The position numbers and the translations under genes are program-made. Positions 15,489 through 27,874 of a stretch of 64,000 bases of DNA are shown in pieces. The notes beneath the pieces were generated by a model that was given only the letters and a program-made list of their open reading frames with translations, did not search any database and was not told where the DNA came from. This DNA is from Favolaschia claudopus. Lineage: Eukaryota; Basidiomycota; Agaricomycetes; Agaricales; Mycenaceae. Position 1 is the stretch's first letter, and each line of letters opens with the position of its first letter. Where the stretch lies: positions 992,001 to 1,056,000 of the forward strand of contig JAWWNJ010000082.1 of the NCBI GenBank assembly GCA_037176885.1, read 5' to 3'.

Positions 15489-16220
15489 CTTTGAGTTGTC
15501 GAGGTGGAAGGACAGGACAGGTCTCCGTGGGAGATAGGTAAGGTGCGTATGCTTTATGTCCGTGTTTCCTCACCAAAACCTCAAGGCGGGTGAAGCATTT
15601 TTGGCTCGTCGGCTATTGGCCTATTGCCGTATTGTCGAGTTAAAATGTGGGAAACCATGCAGCATGGATCTGGATTTGTAGGGTGAAGTATGGCGAGCAT
15701 GTGGAGACGCCAATTTGGTTCGGTGAGGTTATTTGGTGAGTGTACCCGCAGAACAACGAGTTGTGCGGCACAATACTGTACTACTAGTAAGTATACATTA
15801 CGAGGTTGATTGCGCGAGTTTTCCAGGCGAGAGCCCTGTGTTGAGCGATATTCTGGAATAGAATGAGTGCTGCGAATCTGATTCGATCTGTTGTGCAGAT
15901 AAACCTGAGGCCATTTGGAAGGGAAAAAAATCGAAGCTGTCGACAGTCGACTTGAGACTCATACTTGGTGTAGCTGGTCGTTGCCATCCAAAAATGTGTC
16001 TGCTGAGAGCATGATATGGGCAACAAAGTTTTCATAGTTCGCGGTTGAACGTTCGGCGCGTTTGCTTCCCTTGGGCGGCCAACAGGTGGTAGATGGGAAA
16101 CAAGAAAAATGATTCATGATGCCCATCAAACTGTTACGCAACCCTAACTTTGTTCTTTTCCACCACCTCCTTGCCGCAGTTTGCGAGCAGTAGAGAATCT
16201 TTTCGCTCCAGTGAAACATC
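15489..16220. promoter_or_regulatory. Divergent intergenic region between MYND-SET and F-box genes
   Basis: Both flanking genes start outward from this 732-bp stretch, so it should hold both promoters. No defined elements or other reading frames could be supported. Confidence 0.45.
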
Positions 16221-18020
16221 ATGGCAACCGGGGCTGAACAGGAAAGCAATGCGAAGAGGTACCCGTTCGATCAGCCTTGGTTTTTGCACATAAGTCTGAC
16301 GCACGAATAATCTCTCTTTTCTTTTTGTTTCAGGGCCGACTTCGAATCAGAGGCCAAAGAAATAGAGGCGCAGATTGCCTGGCATTACTACCAAATAGCA
16401 ATACTTAAAGCTAAGCGAAACGCAATCGTTCCAATTCGACGACTCCCCAACGAGCTCATGATCCGCATTCTGACCATTTTTGCGGTGGAATGCGAGTCGG
16501 ACGGGTTGTTCAGCCTGAGGTGGACAAGAATCTTGACGGTTTGCCAGCATTGGCACGCGCTTGGGCTGTCAGCGCAACATCTATGGGCTTTTATCGATCT
16601 GAAATGGACAGGAACTACCCGTCGTCTTTTCACCCAACTAAAGCGGTCCGGTGCTGCGCCTTTGGCTATACAGCTCAATTTGAGCCATCGCTCGCAACAC
16701 TACATCTACCCCATCATGGAACATTCCTCTCGCATCCGGGATCTCGATTTGGACGGCAGGGCGAAGTATATCTTCGAATTCATTAGTCACCTTCCAAGTC
16801 TGGAACTTGACAATCTCTCAACACTCTCCCTGGATGGCTCGGTGCATCAGGATGAGATCTCAGAAACTCTGTCCCAATCTCTACCTCATCATCTGTTCGA
16901 CGAGAAGCTAGATCGGCTTCAATCCTTATCTCTCAATTCCATTGCCTTTCCCTGGTCTGCATTGCGCGGTTTGACTGCACTTTCCTTGGTGGAGTGCGAT
17001 GACACGTCGCAGTCTATTCCCCCGACTTGTGCAGAGCTGCTAGATATGCTCAGCGCATCACCACAACTCCAAGAGCTGGCACTACACCATATGTGCCCAC
17101 CTCTAATTCCCGACGACATATACCCCATTGTCCATCTTCCGGATCTGAAATGGCTGCAGCTTCGCGATCCGGTGGAATGCTGCCAGGCACTAATCGAACA
17201 CCTTCGTATCCCTTGCCATGCCTCGATCAGCCTCTTCCCATATGGCTTGCAATCCGGCCCTGATATCCGAAATATCCTTGTACCCATCCGCAAACATATA
17301 CGCTCGCCAGGGGCGAAACGGCCACTTCTATTGAAAGTTGACCGTTCTGACACTGAACATTGCACGGTGTATTTTCACTGCACTACTACTCCTCCGATTT
17401 TCTTCTCGTCCGACGAGAAGGCCTACCCTTTGATGCTCAACTGTCACCCCGATACGGAGGCGTCCTTGCGTAGAATGTTGACGAAGGTGATCAAAGCGGT
17501 ACCAGCGACTTTCATCACCCATTTGGATGGTCGGGCAGGTAGCATAATGGGCGAAGTCACCTGGCGCACAGTAATCATGCTTCTCCCTTCCCTCGAAAAG
17601 ATATATCTATTTCTGGACAAAGCTGCCATAAACTGCGTCCGTGCTCTCCGCCAGATTGAAGCCATGGATGCTGCACATCGTGGGGCGTCTCCTCGAATTC
17701 TCCAACTTCACATTCGCGTGATCCCGAAAGAGGAAGGTGACGCGATTCCGCGTCTGTTCACGGCTTTGGAGGAGTATTTGCAGGTCGCCAGAGAGCATAA
17801 TTCCGGCAAAGCTTCCTTAAAAACTCTGGAGTTCGATGATCCACGGTTTGCCTTGAGTGTGGCTGGGGAGCTGAAATTCAAACGCCTGTTCGAGCTCATG
17901 GACGGCGAGATTATTCTGCGCGGCGAGATATATGACCCAATCAAGCGAGCAGAAGAACTAGCGGAATTAAGGAAGGAACAACAGGCTTTGAGGATCGAGC
18001 TTGGGCTCGACATCGAGTAG
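16221..18020 (+). CDS. F-box protein (third family) with N-terminal coiled coil
   Basis: Exons 16221-16258 and 16334-18020 sum to 575 codons (574 aa); the first intron is 75 bp (GTACCC...TTTCAG). Residues 13-45 form a short charged coiled coil (DFESEAKEIEAQIAWHYYQ), directly followed by an F-box-like segment (RRLPNELMIRILTIFAVE, then RILTVCQHWHALGLSAQHLW). This arrangement is very common in agaricomycete F-box families. The remainder contains leucine-rich stretches (LQSLSLNSIAFPW, LTALSLVECDD, LQELALHHMCPP, LKWLQLRDP) and ends in a second charged helix (AELRKEQQALRIELGLDI). Predicted role: substrate adaptor of an SCF ubiquitin ligase, target unknown. It is not close in sequence to the other two F-box families of the window. 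Confidence 0.88.
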
Positions 18021-18358
18021 GGGTGTGTATCAGCCAAACGAGCTCTTCGTGTTTCCCTTGGTAGCAATTCATCTTGGCCACGTGTATCCTTTGGTCGGTA
18101 GGTAGAAATGTCATGTATACTCATGTATATGGTAGATAACAAATAATATTTAATGTAACAACGCTTACGACTTTCGACGAAACGCTCTCGTTCTGCGGGT
18201 GCTCCGCAATTCAGCAACATTCGGTTTCCTCCGTCCTGGAAAAAATGCAAGACTTATCAATGAGCAAGATCTGTGTTCAGTTAAACGACTCGTATTATAT
18301 ACAAATGTAATAACAACAGATTAATCGTATCCAACGGAACCAAAATAGAAAGAAAGTG
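18021..18358. other. Short convergent 3' intergenic region
   Basis: It separates the stop codons of the F-box gene (+) and the GH76-like gene (-). AT-rich, with no gene. Confidence 0.5.
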
Positions 18359-20799
18359 CTACATATAATCTGGTGGCCGCTCCTCCTCATCCCATTGCCG
18401 ATTTTGTAATCGCTGATTTAACAACCTTACCAACTGCTCTGTTGGCAGATTCTGGCCATCGTCGCTGTCCTGGCGGGGGTTGGCAGGAGCAGCAGCGACC
18501 GGCACCGTATTTATGGAACGCATGTCGCTTATCGAGGTATCTAGAGGAGGCGACGTCGTGGAAGGTGCTTGGGCACGACGTTTGGGCTGTAATGCCTGCG
18601 GCTGCCGCGATTGGCTCGATACCACAGCTGGAAGCGGGGCTTGGCTGCTGGTGGAAGTGCTGCCGCCGAAACCGGAAGCGGACCCGGAAACCGAGGCGGC
18701 GATGGATGCAGCTGGAACGGTGGATCCGTAGTCTTTAGTCGACGGTGGGTCGTTACTTGACGGTACGCCGAGGAACGGCTGCAAAACTGCTGCGGATTGC
18801 GGGCTGTCTTCGATCGCGAGTGGGGAAGTATCCCCACGGCGCCCTCTGCGGCGCCGGAGGAACCAGAGCAATGCCACGACAGCTGCGATGGCGAGGAGAC
18901 CGCCAATAACTCCTCCGACGATGGCGCCAGTCGAAGTTTTTGATTTAGGTGAGGAAGGGGGAGGGGAAGAGGACGGTGGAGATGAGGACGGATCGGAAGG
19001 GGAACCGACGGGTATGGCGCTGAGCAATGCTCCGAGCGCGAACGTTTGGTTTCGACCGGAGAAGGTAGAAGTCGGGGGACCTGACCACGATTTTCCGTAG
19101 ATGTTGGTTCCATCCGAGGTAGCAAGTTGAGTGACGGCGTTGAACTAAATGTATAGCTACCGTAAACGAGTGGTTTCCAAGTTGATCGCCTGGAGAACGT
19201 ACCTGGACGCCGAGATAAGCCCCAATGTATTGATGAAGCGTCGAGTTCGTTGCGTTTCGTGCATAAGCTGCACCGAGACCTTGAACAAGGTTCAAACTGC
19301 CTCCTCCTTGAAATGCGATCATACTGAATCAGTCTTTGTACATGGAGGAGAAATATTCATACCTTTGTAGTCCAGGATCCCATTCCCGTCCTGCCAAATA
19401 CTGTTGGGGATCGCAGCCACTAAGAGATCGCTCAGCCTGTCGAATCGAATAATCAGCAATCGCCCGAATGAGTCATGCGGAGACGGACAGATTCTGGGTC
19501 GTAGCATCTTTTGTGATAGAATACAATATTGAAAGTCCTTCAATCATCAGCCCCGAATCTGTAGGATCGATGTCGCCGGCAATTTGGCACCCGGTAGTAT
19601 TCTGACGAGCCGACATGAAGGGCTGGACGATGTTCCTGGGATTGTAAAGCTGTGTGCGTATGAAGTCTGCGGAATTAGTGGCGGCCTGAAGATACGCTGG
19701 ATCCGAAGTGGCTTCGGCCAGTGTTGCGGAGAGGCTGTTCGAAATTAGACCTGATAACGGAGAAAGCAGAAACGCACATGAGGAAAGATCTAAATAACAA
19801 TAAGCATGGCAAATGAAGAGATGAATCACTGTCGCTCACCCGGTAGCAATGCCCGCGATACTGGGCTCGTTAACTTCGCTGTCCTTGCGTCGGGGTCAAC
19901 ACAAATAAGCAATCTTCATTGCCGAACGTACATACCCACATCACCGCCCCAAGCATGGTCGCTAAAAAACTTTCGGATCAATATTATCCAATTGGGATAT
20001 AGACATTCCGCACCTTTCTTGCAGACCTGCGTCACCGTGAAATTTTTCGCGGCCAGCTTTCCCCCAGCATCGAGAACGTCTTGCGTGATCGTCCGTGTAC
20101 GACCGAACCACCAGGATTGCACCGCGTAGTCGAGGAATTTGGAATCGTGGTAGGCTTGATAGGCTTTCGCGGCGGCGTATCCGTAATTTCTGGGAACAAG
20201 CGGTTAACAATACGCACTATTCTTGCACTGATGAGATGTTTACAGTCCGTAATTCGTCTACGCGGATCGAACAGAGCGAATTGAAAATCAAGGAATAATG
20301 AAGCAGAAAAACACTAACGCTGGACGAGCATCGATAAATATCCCGTAGAGAATGATGGACGAACACGCACTATGTATCCGTAAAATTCTTCCGCGACTGC
20401 GAGACTAGGGTGAGATATTGGTCGACCGTGCTTTGGTATCTCGTTTGGTTCGTTGCGATATCAAACTGGGCCATCTGGGAATACAAGTTTCCGGGGAATC
20501 CGAATTGCTCGCCTGGGACCATGCGAATCAAATTCATTACTCTAGAGAGACATTCAACCCAACTCACCGTTGAACTGCCCACTCCCACTCAACCGGTCGA
20601 CAGCAGCGTTCAACGCGGCCTCGCTGACGCTAACTCGATCGGCGAAAGAAGTCGTGATATTGGGATTCTAGAGAGGCGTGATTGAGACTACCCCACAAGA
20701 TTCCGAGAATGAGGAAGCGAAGCATACACGCCAGGAAGGTGAGGCAGATTGTGCAGCGCCGTAGCCCGCCAATACAAGGGCGACGAGAGAGGCCGCCAT
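18359..20799 (-). CDS. GH76-like secreted protein with C-terminal membrane anchor
   Basis: The start at 20799 gives a signal peptide (MAASLVALVLAGYGAAQS). Clear exons: 20728-20799, 20568-20667, 20371-20512, the exon from 20189 leftward, and several more to the stop at 18359. Recognisable blocks in order are ALNAAVDRLSGSGQFNG, NLYSQMAQFDIATNQTRY, YGYAAAKAYQAYHDSKFL, TMLGAVMW, LAEATSDPAYLQAATNSA, DIDPTDSGLMIEGLSIL and SGPPTSTFSGRNQT. These match agaricomycete proteins usually annotated as glycoside hydrolase family 76 (alpha-1,6-mannanase, DFG5/DCW1 relatives). The tail has a Ser/Pro stalk, one membrane helix (GAIVGGVIGGLLAIAAVVALLWF) and an Arg-rich stop-transfer. I do not see the paired catalytic aspartates, so enzyme activity is doubtful. 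The junction after 20371 could not be closed cleanly, since direct splicing gives a stop codon. Confidence 0.72.
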
Positions 20800-22115
20800 C
20801 TGAAGAAAGAAGGGGCGACGCAGCCTACCAAAGACAAGTCGTGGTCCGGTGTGAAACGGAGTGGAGCTGCCGACGCTCGTCAAGCGGGTGTTGCTGATCA
20901 AACTTTTGATGGACAATTCAAATGCCGACACGCATAGGTGCGCATCGGTTCCTGACTCTGGGAATCGTTATACGCGCGAAAGTATCGCGAGCAAGCGGAG
21001 GGTCGAGCAAATTATTATTCACCCAAGAGGACTCTGAAGGACACACGGCCATGGCTCAAGCGCGCCGATACTGTAGATTATCGGGTCACGCATGGTCTCG
21101 TGAATGTGACTGATGGTGCTTTCAATGGTTGCCGGCGGCCGTCACCTAAAATCGCCTTGAGTTGGAGTGGTGACCAAGCAGTGGCAAGCACACTCCAAGC
21201 ACCCGGCACTCGGCGACGACTTTCGAGGAATATTTAGCAAGAAGAAAAAACAAATACGGATCGTCACGTCGAAGACGCCATGCGCAAGGTGGGCAAACCA
21301 GCATACCTATTGTCGAAAGCCCCGGTAAAAACTTTCCTGGGGGGGGTCATACTTTACTTGAGTTGGGCAAAAGACAGAAAGTCTGTGCGACCATCAATTC
21401 TTGCGAGTGTGACTGATCAATTCTCGTGAATGTGACTGATGGCGTTTCTACGTGAGCTACTACCACTTGACTACCACCCAACTACCACCTTGCTGGTGCG
21501 ACGACGACAAACAGGTCGAATTTCTTCGCAATCTTTGTCTCGACATTCTGAAAATGTGTCTCTTTCAAATGAAACTTGTTCTTGGCGGTATCATCGGTCA
21601 AAATCAGATTCAGACCTGGAGATGACTCGCATTGTTGCCAGAACTAGAAGTTCCCTTCGAGTGGCTTCGCTGGGCTTGCTTTTTCAGATTCCCTACCAAT
21701 TACGACTGCTGGGTGAGCACGGGCTCAAGCTTTCTTGTCTCGTACGACCTTTCTACATCTAACGACGCCCGCATCTTCTGATGCTTCGGACCGTCCAAGG
21801 AGATCTACCCACGCTGCATCTAAAAAGAGTTGCAGTACTCTCATGCTCCCGCTGGCCCTTTGAGCTATATCAATAATCTTGCGACGGCTGCTGTATCCCC
21901 CATGCGCCCTCTGCTCTTCTTCCTCAGCTTGCATGGACTTTCGCCGCAGGTGGCACTCGCTCTTTGCCTTTCACAAACGCGAAGATCCATTTCAGTCGCC
22001 TCTCTACGAGCAAGTCGCGAGTCGCTGTAGCTTCCTCTGTCTCACAGTTCTTGCTCAGAAACCCAATATCACCCTTGCTTTATCAGACATAATCCAGGTT
22101 ACTTCGGCAGCACTG

Positions 22116-22180
<65 letters not shown>

Positions 22181-22254
22181 CCACCATCATCTCGGTGGTG
22201 GGTTGGCGTTCCGTCGAGGTCGAGCTTCGGGCACTCGATATTCGACGTTAGATC
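20800..22254. other. Intergenic between divergent genes
   Basis: 1.45 kb with no supported gene apart from the AAC microsatellite at 22116-22181. A long frame (21879-22385) is open mainly because of the microsatellite and is not called. The region should hold promoters for the GH76-like gene (left) and for the small frame at 22255. Confidence 0.4.
22116..22181 (+). repeat. AAC trinucleotide microsatellite
   Basis: About 22 uninterrupted AAC units. It lies about 75 bp upstream of the 22255 start codon, so it may be in a 5' leader. Confidence 0.97.
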
Positions 22255-22830
22255 ATGCCCAGTACCGCCCAGGGGAACCATGGCGAGGTTATAGGCCCAT
22301 TTTCACCGACCACATCGACTTCCACACCACCCATTGCACCCACCATACCACCCTTTCGCAGACGTCCGCCGCTCACGGTGCCTAAACCATCTTCCAAATC
22401 CCATTCACGACTCGACTTCATTACCCTCCCGCGCCGCCGTCCACCACTCTCTTCGCGCGCCGCTTGCGCCCGTTTTCGGTTAGCGAGGAAAAAGTCGTCA
22501 TCTTCACATCTCACCATCGCGACATCTCCCACAATCATCACCCATTCGGAAGCAGAGCTTCAGGCTTTCGCAACCCGGATCTCTTCCAAAATCGATTCCC
22601 TTAACCACGATCTCTGCGCTACATCATCCATCCTAAATATCCTTGACATCCACTTGCGACACCTCGCATCCAGCTCAATCCTGTCTTGCTACATCTCCGA
22701 CGCGTCTACACACATTCTACACACCCCTCAGGTCGGACTGGCCACCCAGTGGACCGTCGCGCCGCCGGAGACCAGCCTCTGTGCCCTCTCGCCGCCCCTC
22801 GGCCTCTTTCCTGAGGACGCCATCACATAA
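22255..22830 (+). CDS. Hypothetical protein, Ser/Pro-rich
   Basis: An intronless frame of 191 codons from an ATG at 22255. The first half is rich in Ser, Thr, Pro and Arg (PTTSTSTPPIAPTIPP, LPRRRPPLSSR). The second half could form helices (EAELQAFATRISSKIDSLNH, ILNILDIHLRHLAS). I recognise no family. The frame is long for chance and the composition looks coding, but there is no paralog or domain to support it. Confidence 0.35.
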   Translation: MPSTAQGNHGEVIGPFSPTTSTSTPPIAPTIPPFRRRPPLTVPKPSSKSHSRLDFITLPRRRPPLSSRAACARFRLARKKSSSSHLTIATSPTIITHSEAELQAFATRISSKIDSLNHDLCATSSILNILDIHLRHLASSSILSCYISDASTHILHTPQVGLATQWTVAPPETSLCALSPPLGLFPEDAIT

Positions 22831-22989
22831 CGTCACGTGGCCAGTGACACGTCACTCCTTTACAGTCACAGTCACTACTCATGCGGCGCAGGATTTTCGG
22901 AAAAGTTGGAAAAGCGTTCGCATTGAATACAACGGCCCGTCGAGGAGCTTATAGCTACCTTAGTACGTTTTTATGTACGGAGGCGGTGA

Positions 22990-25263
22990 CCTAATAATGT
23001 AAACAATGTAAACAAAGCGGTCAATGGTGCAAGCGCCATCAACCAATTCGATGGTGAGTACTGTGAAACTGGCAGAAACTGCAAATTATATATCGCTATT
23101 TCACAGGGCAGACATACGAGTTCGTGGCTACGCTGTACTCTGAGATGGCAGATTTCGATCGCATCAACAATCAAACACAATACCAGGATTTTTTGGAGCA
23201 GGCATTCGCCCAGACACAGCAAGAACGTCCGAATTTCTCAGACTCACAGTAAGTAACATTTTGTCAACCCTATCGAAATTTATCAAGCTACCGAAATTTC
23301 AGTGTAAGCGCTGCGAACTACATCTTCCTTTCCGTCCTCTGGGATTGACCTTCATCACATCTACCAGTTGAACTTCGGCCTGTGCGTGATTCATAAATAT
23401 ATGCGCTTTCCTTTGTCTTGATCATCACTGAACGCAGTACATATGGTTACGCCGCTGTCCGAGCATACCTTGCCTACGCAAATTCAGCCTTTCTCCAATA
23501 TGCAATCCAATCATGGTCATTTGGCCGATCTTATACATTAAGCCAGGGCGTGACTGAATTTACTGGCAAGAACTTCACCGTGATCGGGACCTGCGCCGGT
23601 GGTGAGTTCACTAACACTCCTTCCTTTCCGGATCGCTTTCTCAAGTGCCCATTCTCACGCAGCAACGATGGCAGGCGGTACTTTCGAAGTGAGTTCTGAT
23701 TGCGGCCCGGCTACTCTGCGTCGGGCATTGACTGACGACCGTCGGTGAAAGATGAACACCCTGGGAGATCCGGGCATCGCGGCTATGTCTACAGGGTAGG
23801 TAGTTCGTTCCTAAGTCAGAATCATTCAACACTAACAGATTTGCTGCCGCAGTTATTTTATGTTGTATGTGATTGATTCTGTACCGTTTCCGAGCTTCGT
23901 CCGGTCTTGATTTTCTCTCAGGCTGTCTGCTGTGCTGGCGGAAGCTACTAATTCCAACCCGACGTACCTCAACGCCGCGATTGATTCAGCCAACTTCATC
24001 CATTCACATTTGTACAACGACAAGGGTCTCGTGTTGCAAGCAATATCCGGAAACCAGAATGATTCGTGCAAGATTCTCGATCCCATCTTGAATTCGTTCA
24101 ATTCAGGGCTGTTCATTGAAGCTCTGGCGGTGCTTGTATCACAAACCCATGACTCTATGATGCAGACTTGGTCGATTCTATTCCTTGGCTGCATAGAACT
24201 CGGTCTCATATTGTTGGCCCACAGGTTGAACGATCTCCTCACAGATGTCTTGTCAAATCCAACATGGCAAAATGGGCAAGGAATCATAGCGAACGGCGGT
24301 GAGCTAACTTACTATGCGGTGCCATAGGGTCTCTGATAGCAGGCTCAGGTTCGAAGAACGGAGACGCCATTCTAGTCCGTGCTCTCAGGGCAGCATATTT
24401 GCGCAACACCACGACGCCCGAGATCCGCGACACCGTGCGTGATTACATTGCAGTTCAGGTTAGTCAACAAAAACATATTCTACTTCACTTTGAATCAATG
24501 ACAAATGGTAAACAAACCACAGTTCAACGCGGTCTTGGATCTGGCAACGAACGGAGACAATGTTTACGCTGCGAAGTGGACTGGTCCTCCGAGTTCAACA
24601 TTTTCAGAAAACAGTCAAACAGGCGCACTCTCACCTTTACTTAGCGCTGCTATGGTTCTCGCTCAGGATTCCAATTCAACTTCTTCATCCCCCAATAACA
24701 CTTCATCCTCCCCGCCCACTTCATCTTCACCCTCATCGGCTTCGCCATCGAAACACTCTGCAGGTTTGATCGCAGGCGTAACCATCGCGGTCTTGGCGGT
24801 GCTCATCGCGGTAGCCATATTCATATTCATGCGCCGCCGATTTCAAGCTCGACGCAAAGCGACGCTCGTGCCAACTCCAATGTCCCAACCCGCCATCTTT
24901 ACTTCGGGTTTTCAATCAGCCAATTTCAACCCATCATATGTCTCCAATGCTGCCGCTCTTAGCAGCCCATCTTTCGCAGATCCGAGCACCGTATCCTCTT
25001 CGCCAGTGCCGGCTCCCCAACCACATCCTGCAGGCAGAACGGAGTTTTCGTTCCTCCCACGATCATATGCAGCTGGGTACGAGAAAGGTAGACTCGGACG
25101 GCCGCCGGCACGCCATGTTCCACAGCAGCCGTCGATGTCGACGGATGTTAGCGGGACGACTGCTGATCCTTTGACGAGCCCAGGGAGTAGGTCCGGCTCG
25201 GAGAACCCACGAGTTGAAGCTCACGCACCCGGGGAGGAGCCGCCCCCTCTATACGTCTCTTGA
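22990..25263 (+). pseudogene. GH76-like paralog truncated at the 5' end
   Basis: Second copy of the 18359-20799 family, in opposite orientation. Conserved blocks in order are AINQFDG (exon ending 23050), TLYSEMADFDRINNQTQYQ, YGYAAVRAYLAYANSAFL, ATMAGGTFE, LAEATNSNPTYLNAAIDSA, NSGLFIEALAVL, AVLDLATNGDNVYAAKW and GPPSSTFSENSQTG, then a Ser/Pro stalk, a membrane helix (GLIAGVTIAVLAVLIAVAIFIF) and a basic stop-transfer. The first recognisable exon is preceded by an in-frame TGA at about 22993 and has no start or signal-peptide exon, so the first ~40 residues are missing. The remaining introns still have good GT-AG ends. Either it is a recent 5'-truncated pseudogene or an unrecognised upstream exon supplies the N terminus. 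Confidence 0.6.
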
Positions 25264-25425
25264 TTGCGAACTCTCGTTTCCATTCCGCGGTGATTTGACT
25301 TCTTTCGTTTATTGTTCGAGCAGGGACATTACTGGATTACTGTAAAAACTTTCTCGTATTTTGATCAAGTAAATGTCTGAGGACGTATGCCACCCCAACA
25401 AACAAAAGATCGAACGATCAATGGA

Positions 25426-27708
25426 TTAATCCGACACACCACCGAGTTCGACCGCGAACGCAACGGCAACTTTAGCCAATTCCAACATATGTTCGAAGCT
25501 GAATTCGTCAGAGATGTCGATACGGCTTGAAGTGGATTGAGATAACAATGAATTCACGTTACGTGAAAGCAAAAGAAAGACACGCACTCGTTCGCTGAAT
25601 GGATATGATTGTTCGAGTTTTCGAATGCGCCTTCTGAAGACGGAGGCGAATCAGCGTGCGAACATGCATAGTAATAGTAGAGTGATGCTCACCGCCGGTG
25701 ATCGCACTGGGATAGCCTGCTTTGGTCCACGACGCGCTGAGGCACGAAAACAAATCAATTTAAAGTGAAACGCTAGCTTCGAGGACATGAACTCACTGGT
25801 CGCTGCAGGCATAGCCGCACTTGGACTGCCGACGAAAATTCAGTCAGTAGAAGTCTCCCAGGAACTCGGGGCCGGATGACAAACCTCGACCCAAGGAATA
25901 TCAAGATACAAATCAACAATTTTCTTGTTAAATTCGGTGAGCCTAGATTCAGCGCGGGAGAAGTCAAGTATGTATGAACAAAGAGGGAAGAATAGGCCAG
26001 ACGTACGATGTATCAACATTATCCATCATGATCCCAACTTCCTCGCGTGTGCCGCGCTAGTTGTATCGAGTCAGTGATGAACTTGTGCGCAGAGGGTACA
26101 ACGCTCATGCACCTTGACCCATGCGGTCATATCGAACTGGGATTGATCAGTTAGAAACCTTTCGAGGTAACGGCTATACGCACATGAGTCATAGCAAAAA
26201 CATTGACGCCACGCGTCTCGTAGTCTTGCGCTACAGCTTGAGAGCCAAGTAAGCCACCTTCCTGAGTGAATACCGCTGTCAGGGATATCTCATATTTCAA
26301 GCATGAGGCGTACTTCGGCGGAATACCAGTGGAATTCTGAGATGTCCTCGAGTCAGAAGCAGCTGCTAGTGACAGCAGGGCGGAAGAGACGAACCGATGG
26401 TCCGTTCAGGATGGAAGTCGGCTGCGATGAGCGCTCGATAGCTTTCTAGGATTGTTACGGTACCGGAACCGTCGTCTACGAAAAGAAATTTCGCTCGAGA
26501 ACTACAGTCTAACGTGGTGCAGGGCGGTGCATACCATCTGCTCCAGGAGCGGGAAGGAACGGCCACATGTTTCTGGTTCATTTGAATGTGCATGGACTGG
26601 AAGAAACGAGAACACGTACGTGCTGTCTTGATGAGCCCCGATGATGATGATCCCGGTGTCCGTGGTGGAAGAACCGTTAATTCTCGTGATCTAAATAGAT
26701 AGAGTGGAAGTATCCAGTTTTCAGACCCCATTTAGGAAATTGAAAGCAGAGCTGAAAGACATACGATAGAATGTTGTCCCCACTTATGCTTGAATTCCGA
26801 AGTAGTGATGCGGCTTTGAAGAGATTTCGAAGCCCATTCAGCCGTAGTCTGTACATGTGTTAGCCGAGACGAGGATGAATATTAATGTACGAGTAGACGA
26901 TGCCGAACCTCCTCGATTGTCTTCTTCAACCAGAGCTGACTTTGTCGGCCGGTCTACCGAGCATCAATGCAATGAACACAATGTTCAGCTGAGATAATGG
27001 GGAATCGCACCTCACTCTTGTAATCTTTGAGAAAAGGCAAGTTTGAGTGACAAAGCGCGCTGGATTGGTTCACGTACGTCTGGTTCTGAAGCTTGTAAAG
27101 TGTTCGAGATGCTTCCTTGGACCCTCGGTGGAAAGTGTCTTCAGAATAGGTTTGACCTATATCATAAGTGCTGAGCTGTGAAATCACAGGAATCCGTTAC
27201 CAGTCAAACGAAAACTTACCTTCTCGGTTGCATTCGGGGTAGGGAATTTGAACGCTTGTCGTATAGGGCAGCAATTCGAATGCGGTTGTAGAGCAAGAAA
27301 AAATTACTAACATTGCCTTTTGGCTCGTAAGGATGACCCAAGATCCTCAGCGTCCGTTCTGACTCATATACTCAGTTCGATACGCAAAGTAGAACGAAAA
27401 CGCGATCATACATGTCAAAGAAATTGATACCCCGAGCTTTTGCTTGAATCTACGAACAAAGAAAAGACAAATACATTAGGGTTGGACTCGGACTGCGACG
27501 ATTTGAGAATTTGTTACTAGGATACCTTCTCTAGCTCTGTTATCCAAACCGGCGACTGTCCTTCCATTTGAACGAGTCGACGAGTGCTGAGGTCCCAGTC
27601 GAAGTCCGGGTGCTTATAGTCGACGGTGAATCGAGTTTGCTCTCCACCTGTGGACGCTGCAAGGGCGATATAAACGAGCGCGACGAGCGTCAGCAAGGAC
27701 TTCATCAT
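25426..27708 (-). CDS. Secreted M28-family zinc leucyl aminopeptidase
   Basis: Many short exons. The start at 27708 (first of two adjacent ATGs) gives a signal peptide, MMKSLLTLVALVYIALAAS, followed by the propeptide-like block DFDWDLSTRRLVQMEGQSPVW and ARGINFFDM. Metal-binding motifs of peptidase family M28 are visible: GAHQDS near 26640, ADDDGSG across the intron near 26480, and WYSAEEGG across the intron near 26290 (catalytic Glu plus zinc ligand). FDMTAWVK, ASWTKAGYPSA and the closing block MLELAKVAVAFAVELGG before the stop at 25426 fit fungal leucyl aminopeptidases. Expected role: extracellular release of N-terminal residues from peptides for nutrition, with two zinc ions. It diverges from the neighbouring F-box gene with only 166 bp between starts. 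Confidence 0.88.
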
Positions 27709-27874
27709 GATGGTGGTTTGAAACAAGAAGGAGTGATGGAGTGATGGCGTGACCATGATGGTTATGCTGCAGTGTCACGCATGGGTCACGTCACACTCGC
27801 GCTCTGTCCTGCTCCTTTTGTATACCCCGTTTCTGCGGCTCTACGGGTAACTTTGCGAGTATACGATATCCAAG
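27709..27874. promoter_or_regulatory. Short divergent promoter of aminopeptidase and F-box genes
   Basis: 166 bp between two outward starts. The part at 27785-27830 (GTCACGTCACACTCGCGCTC and following CTCCTTTTGT) is almost identical to the region upstream of the F-box copy at 46080, so this promoter segment was duplicated with the gene. GTCACGTCAC resembles a CRE/ATF-type site; that is an inference. Confidence 0.5.

Noticed and set aside
21879..22385. 168-codon frame containing a poly-Asn run
   Set aside because: The frame is kept open by the AAC microsatellite; flanking residues have no protein character.
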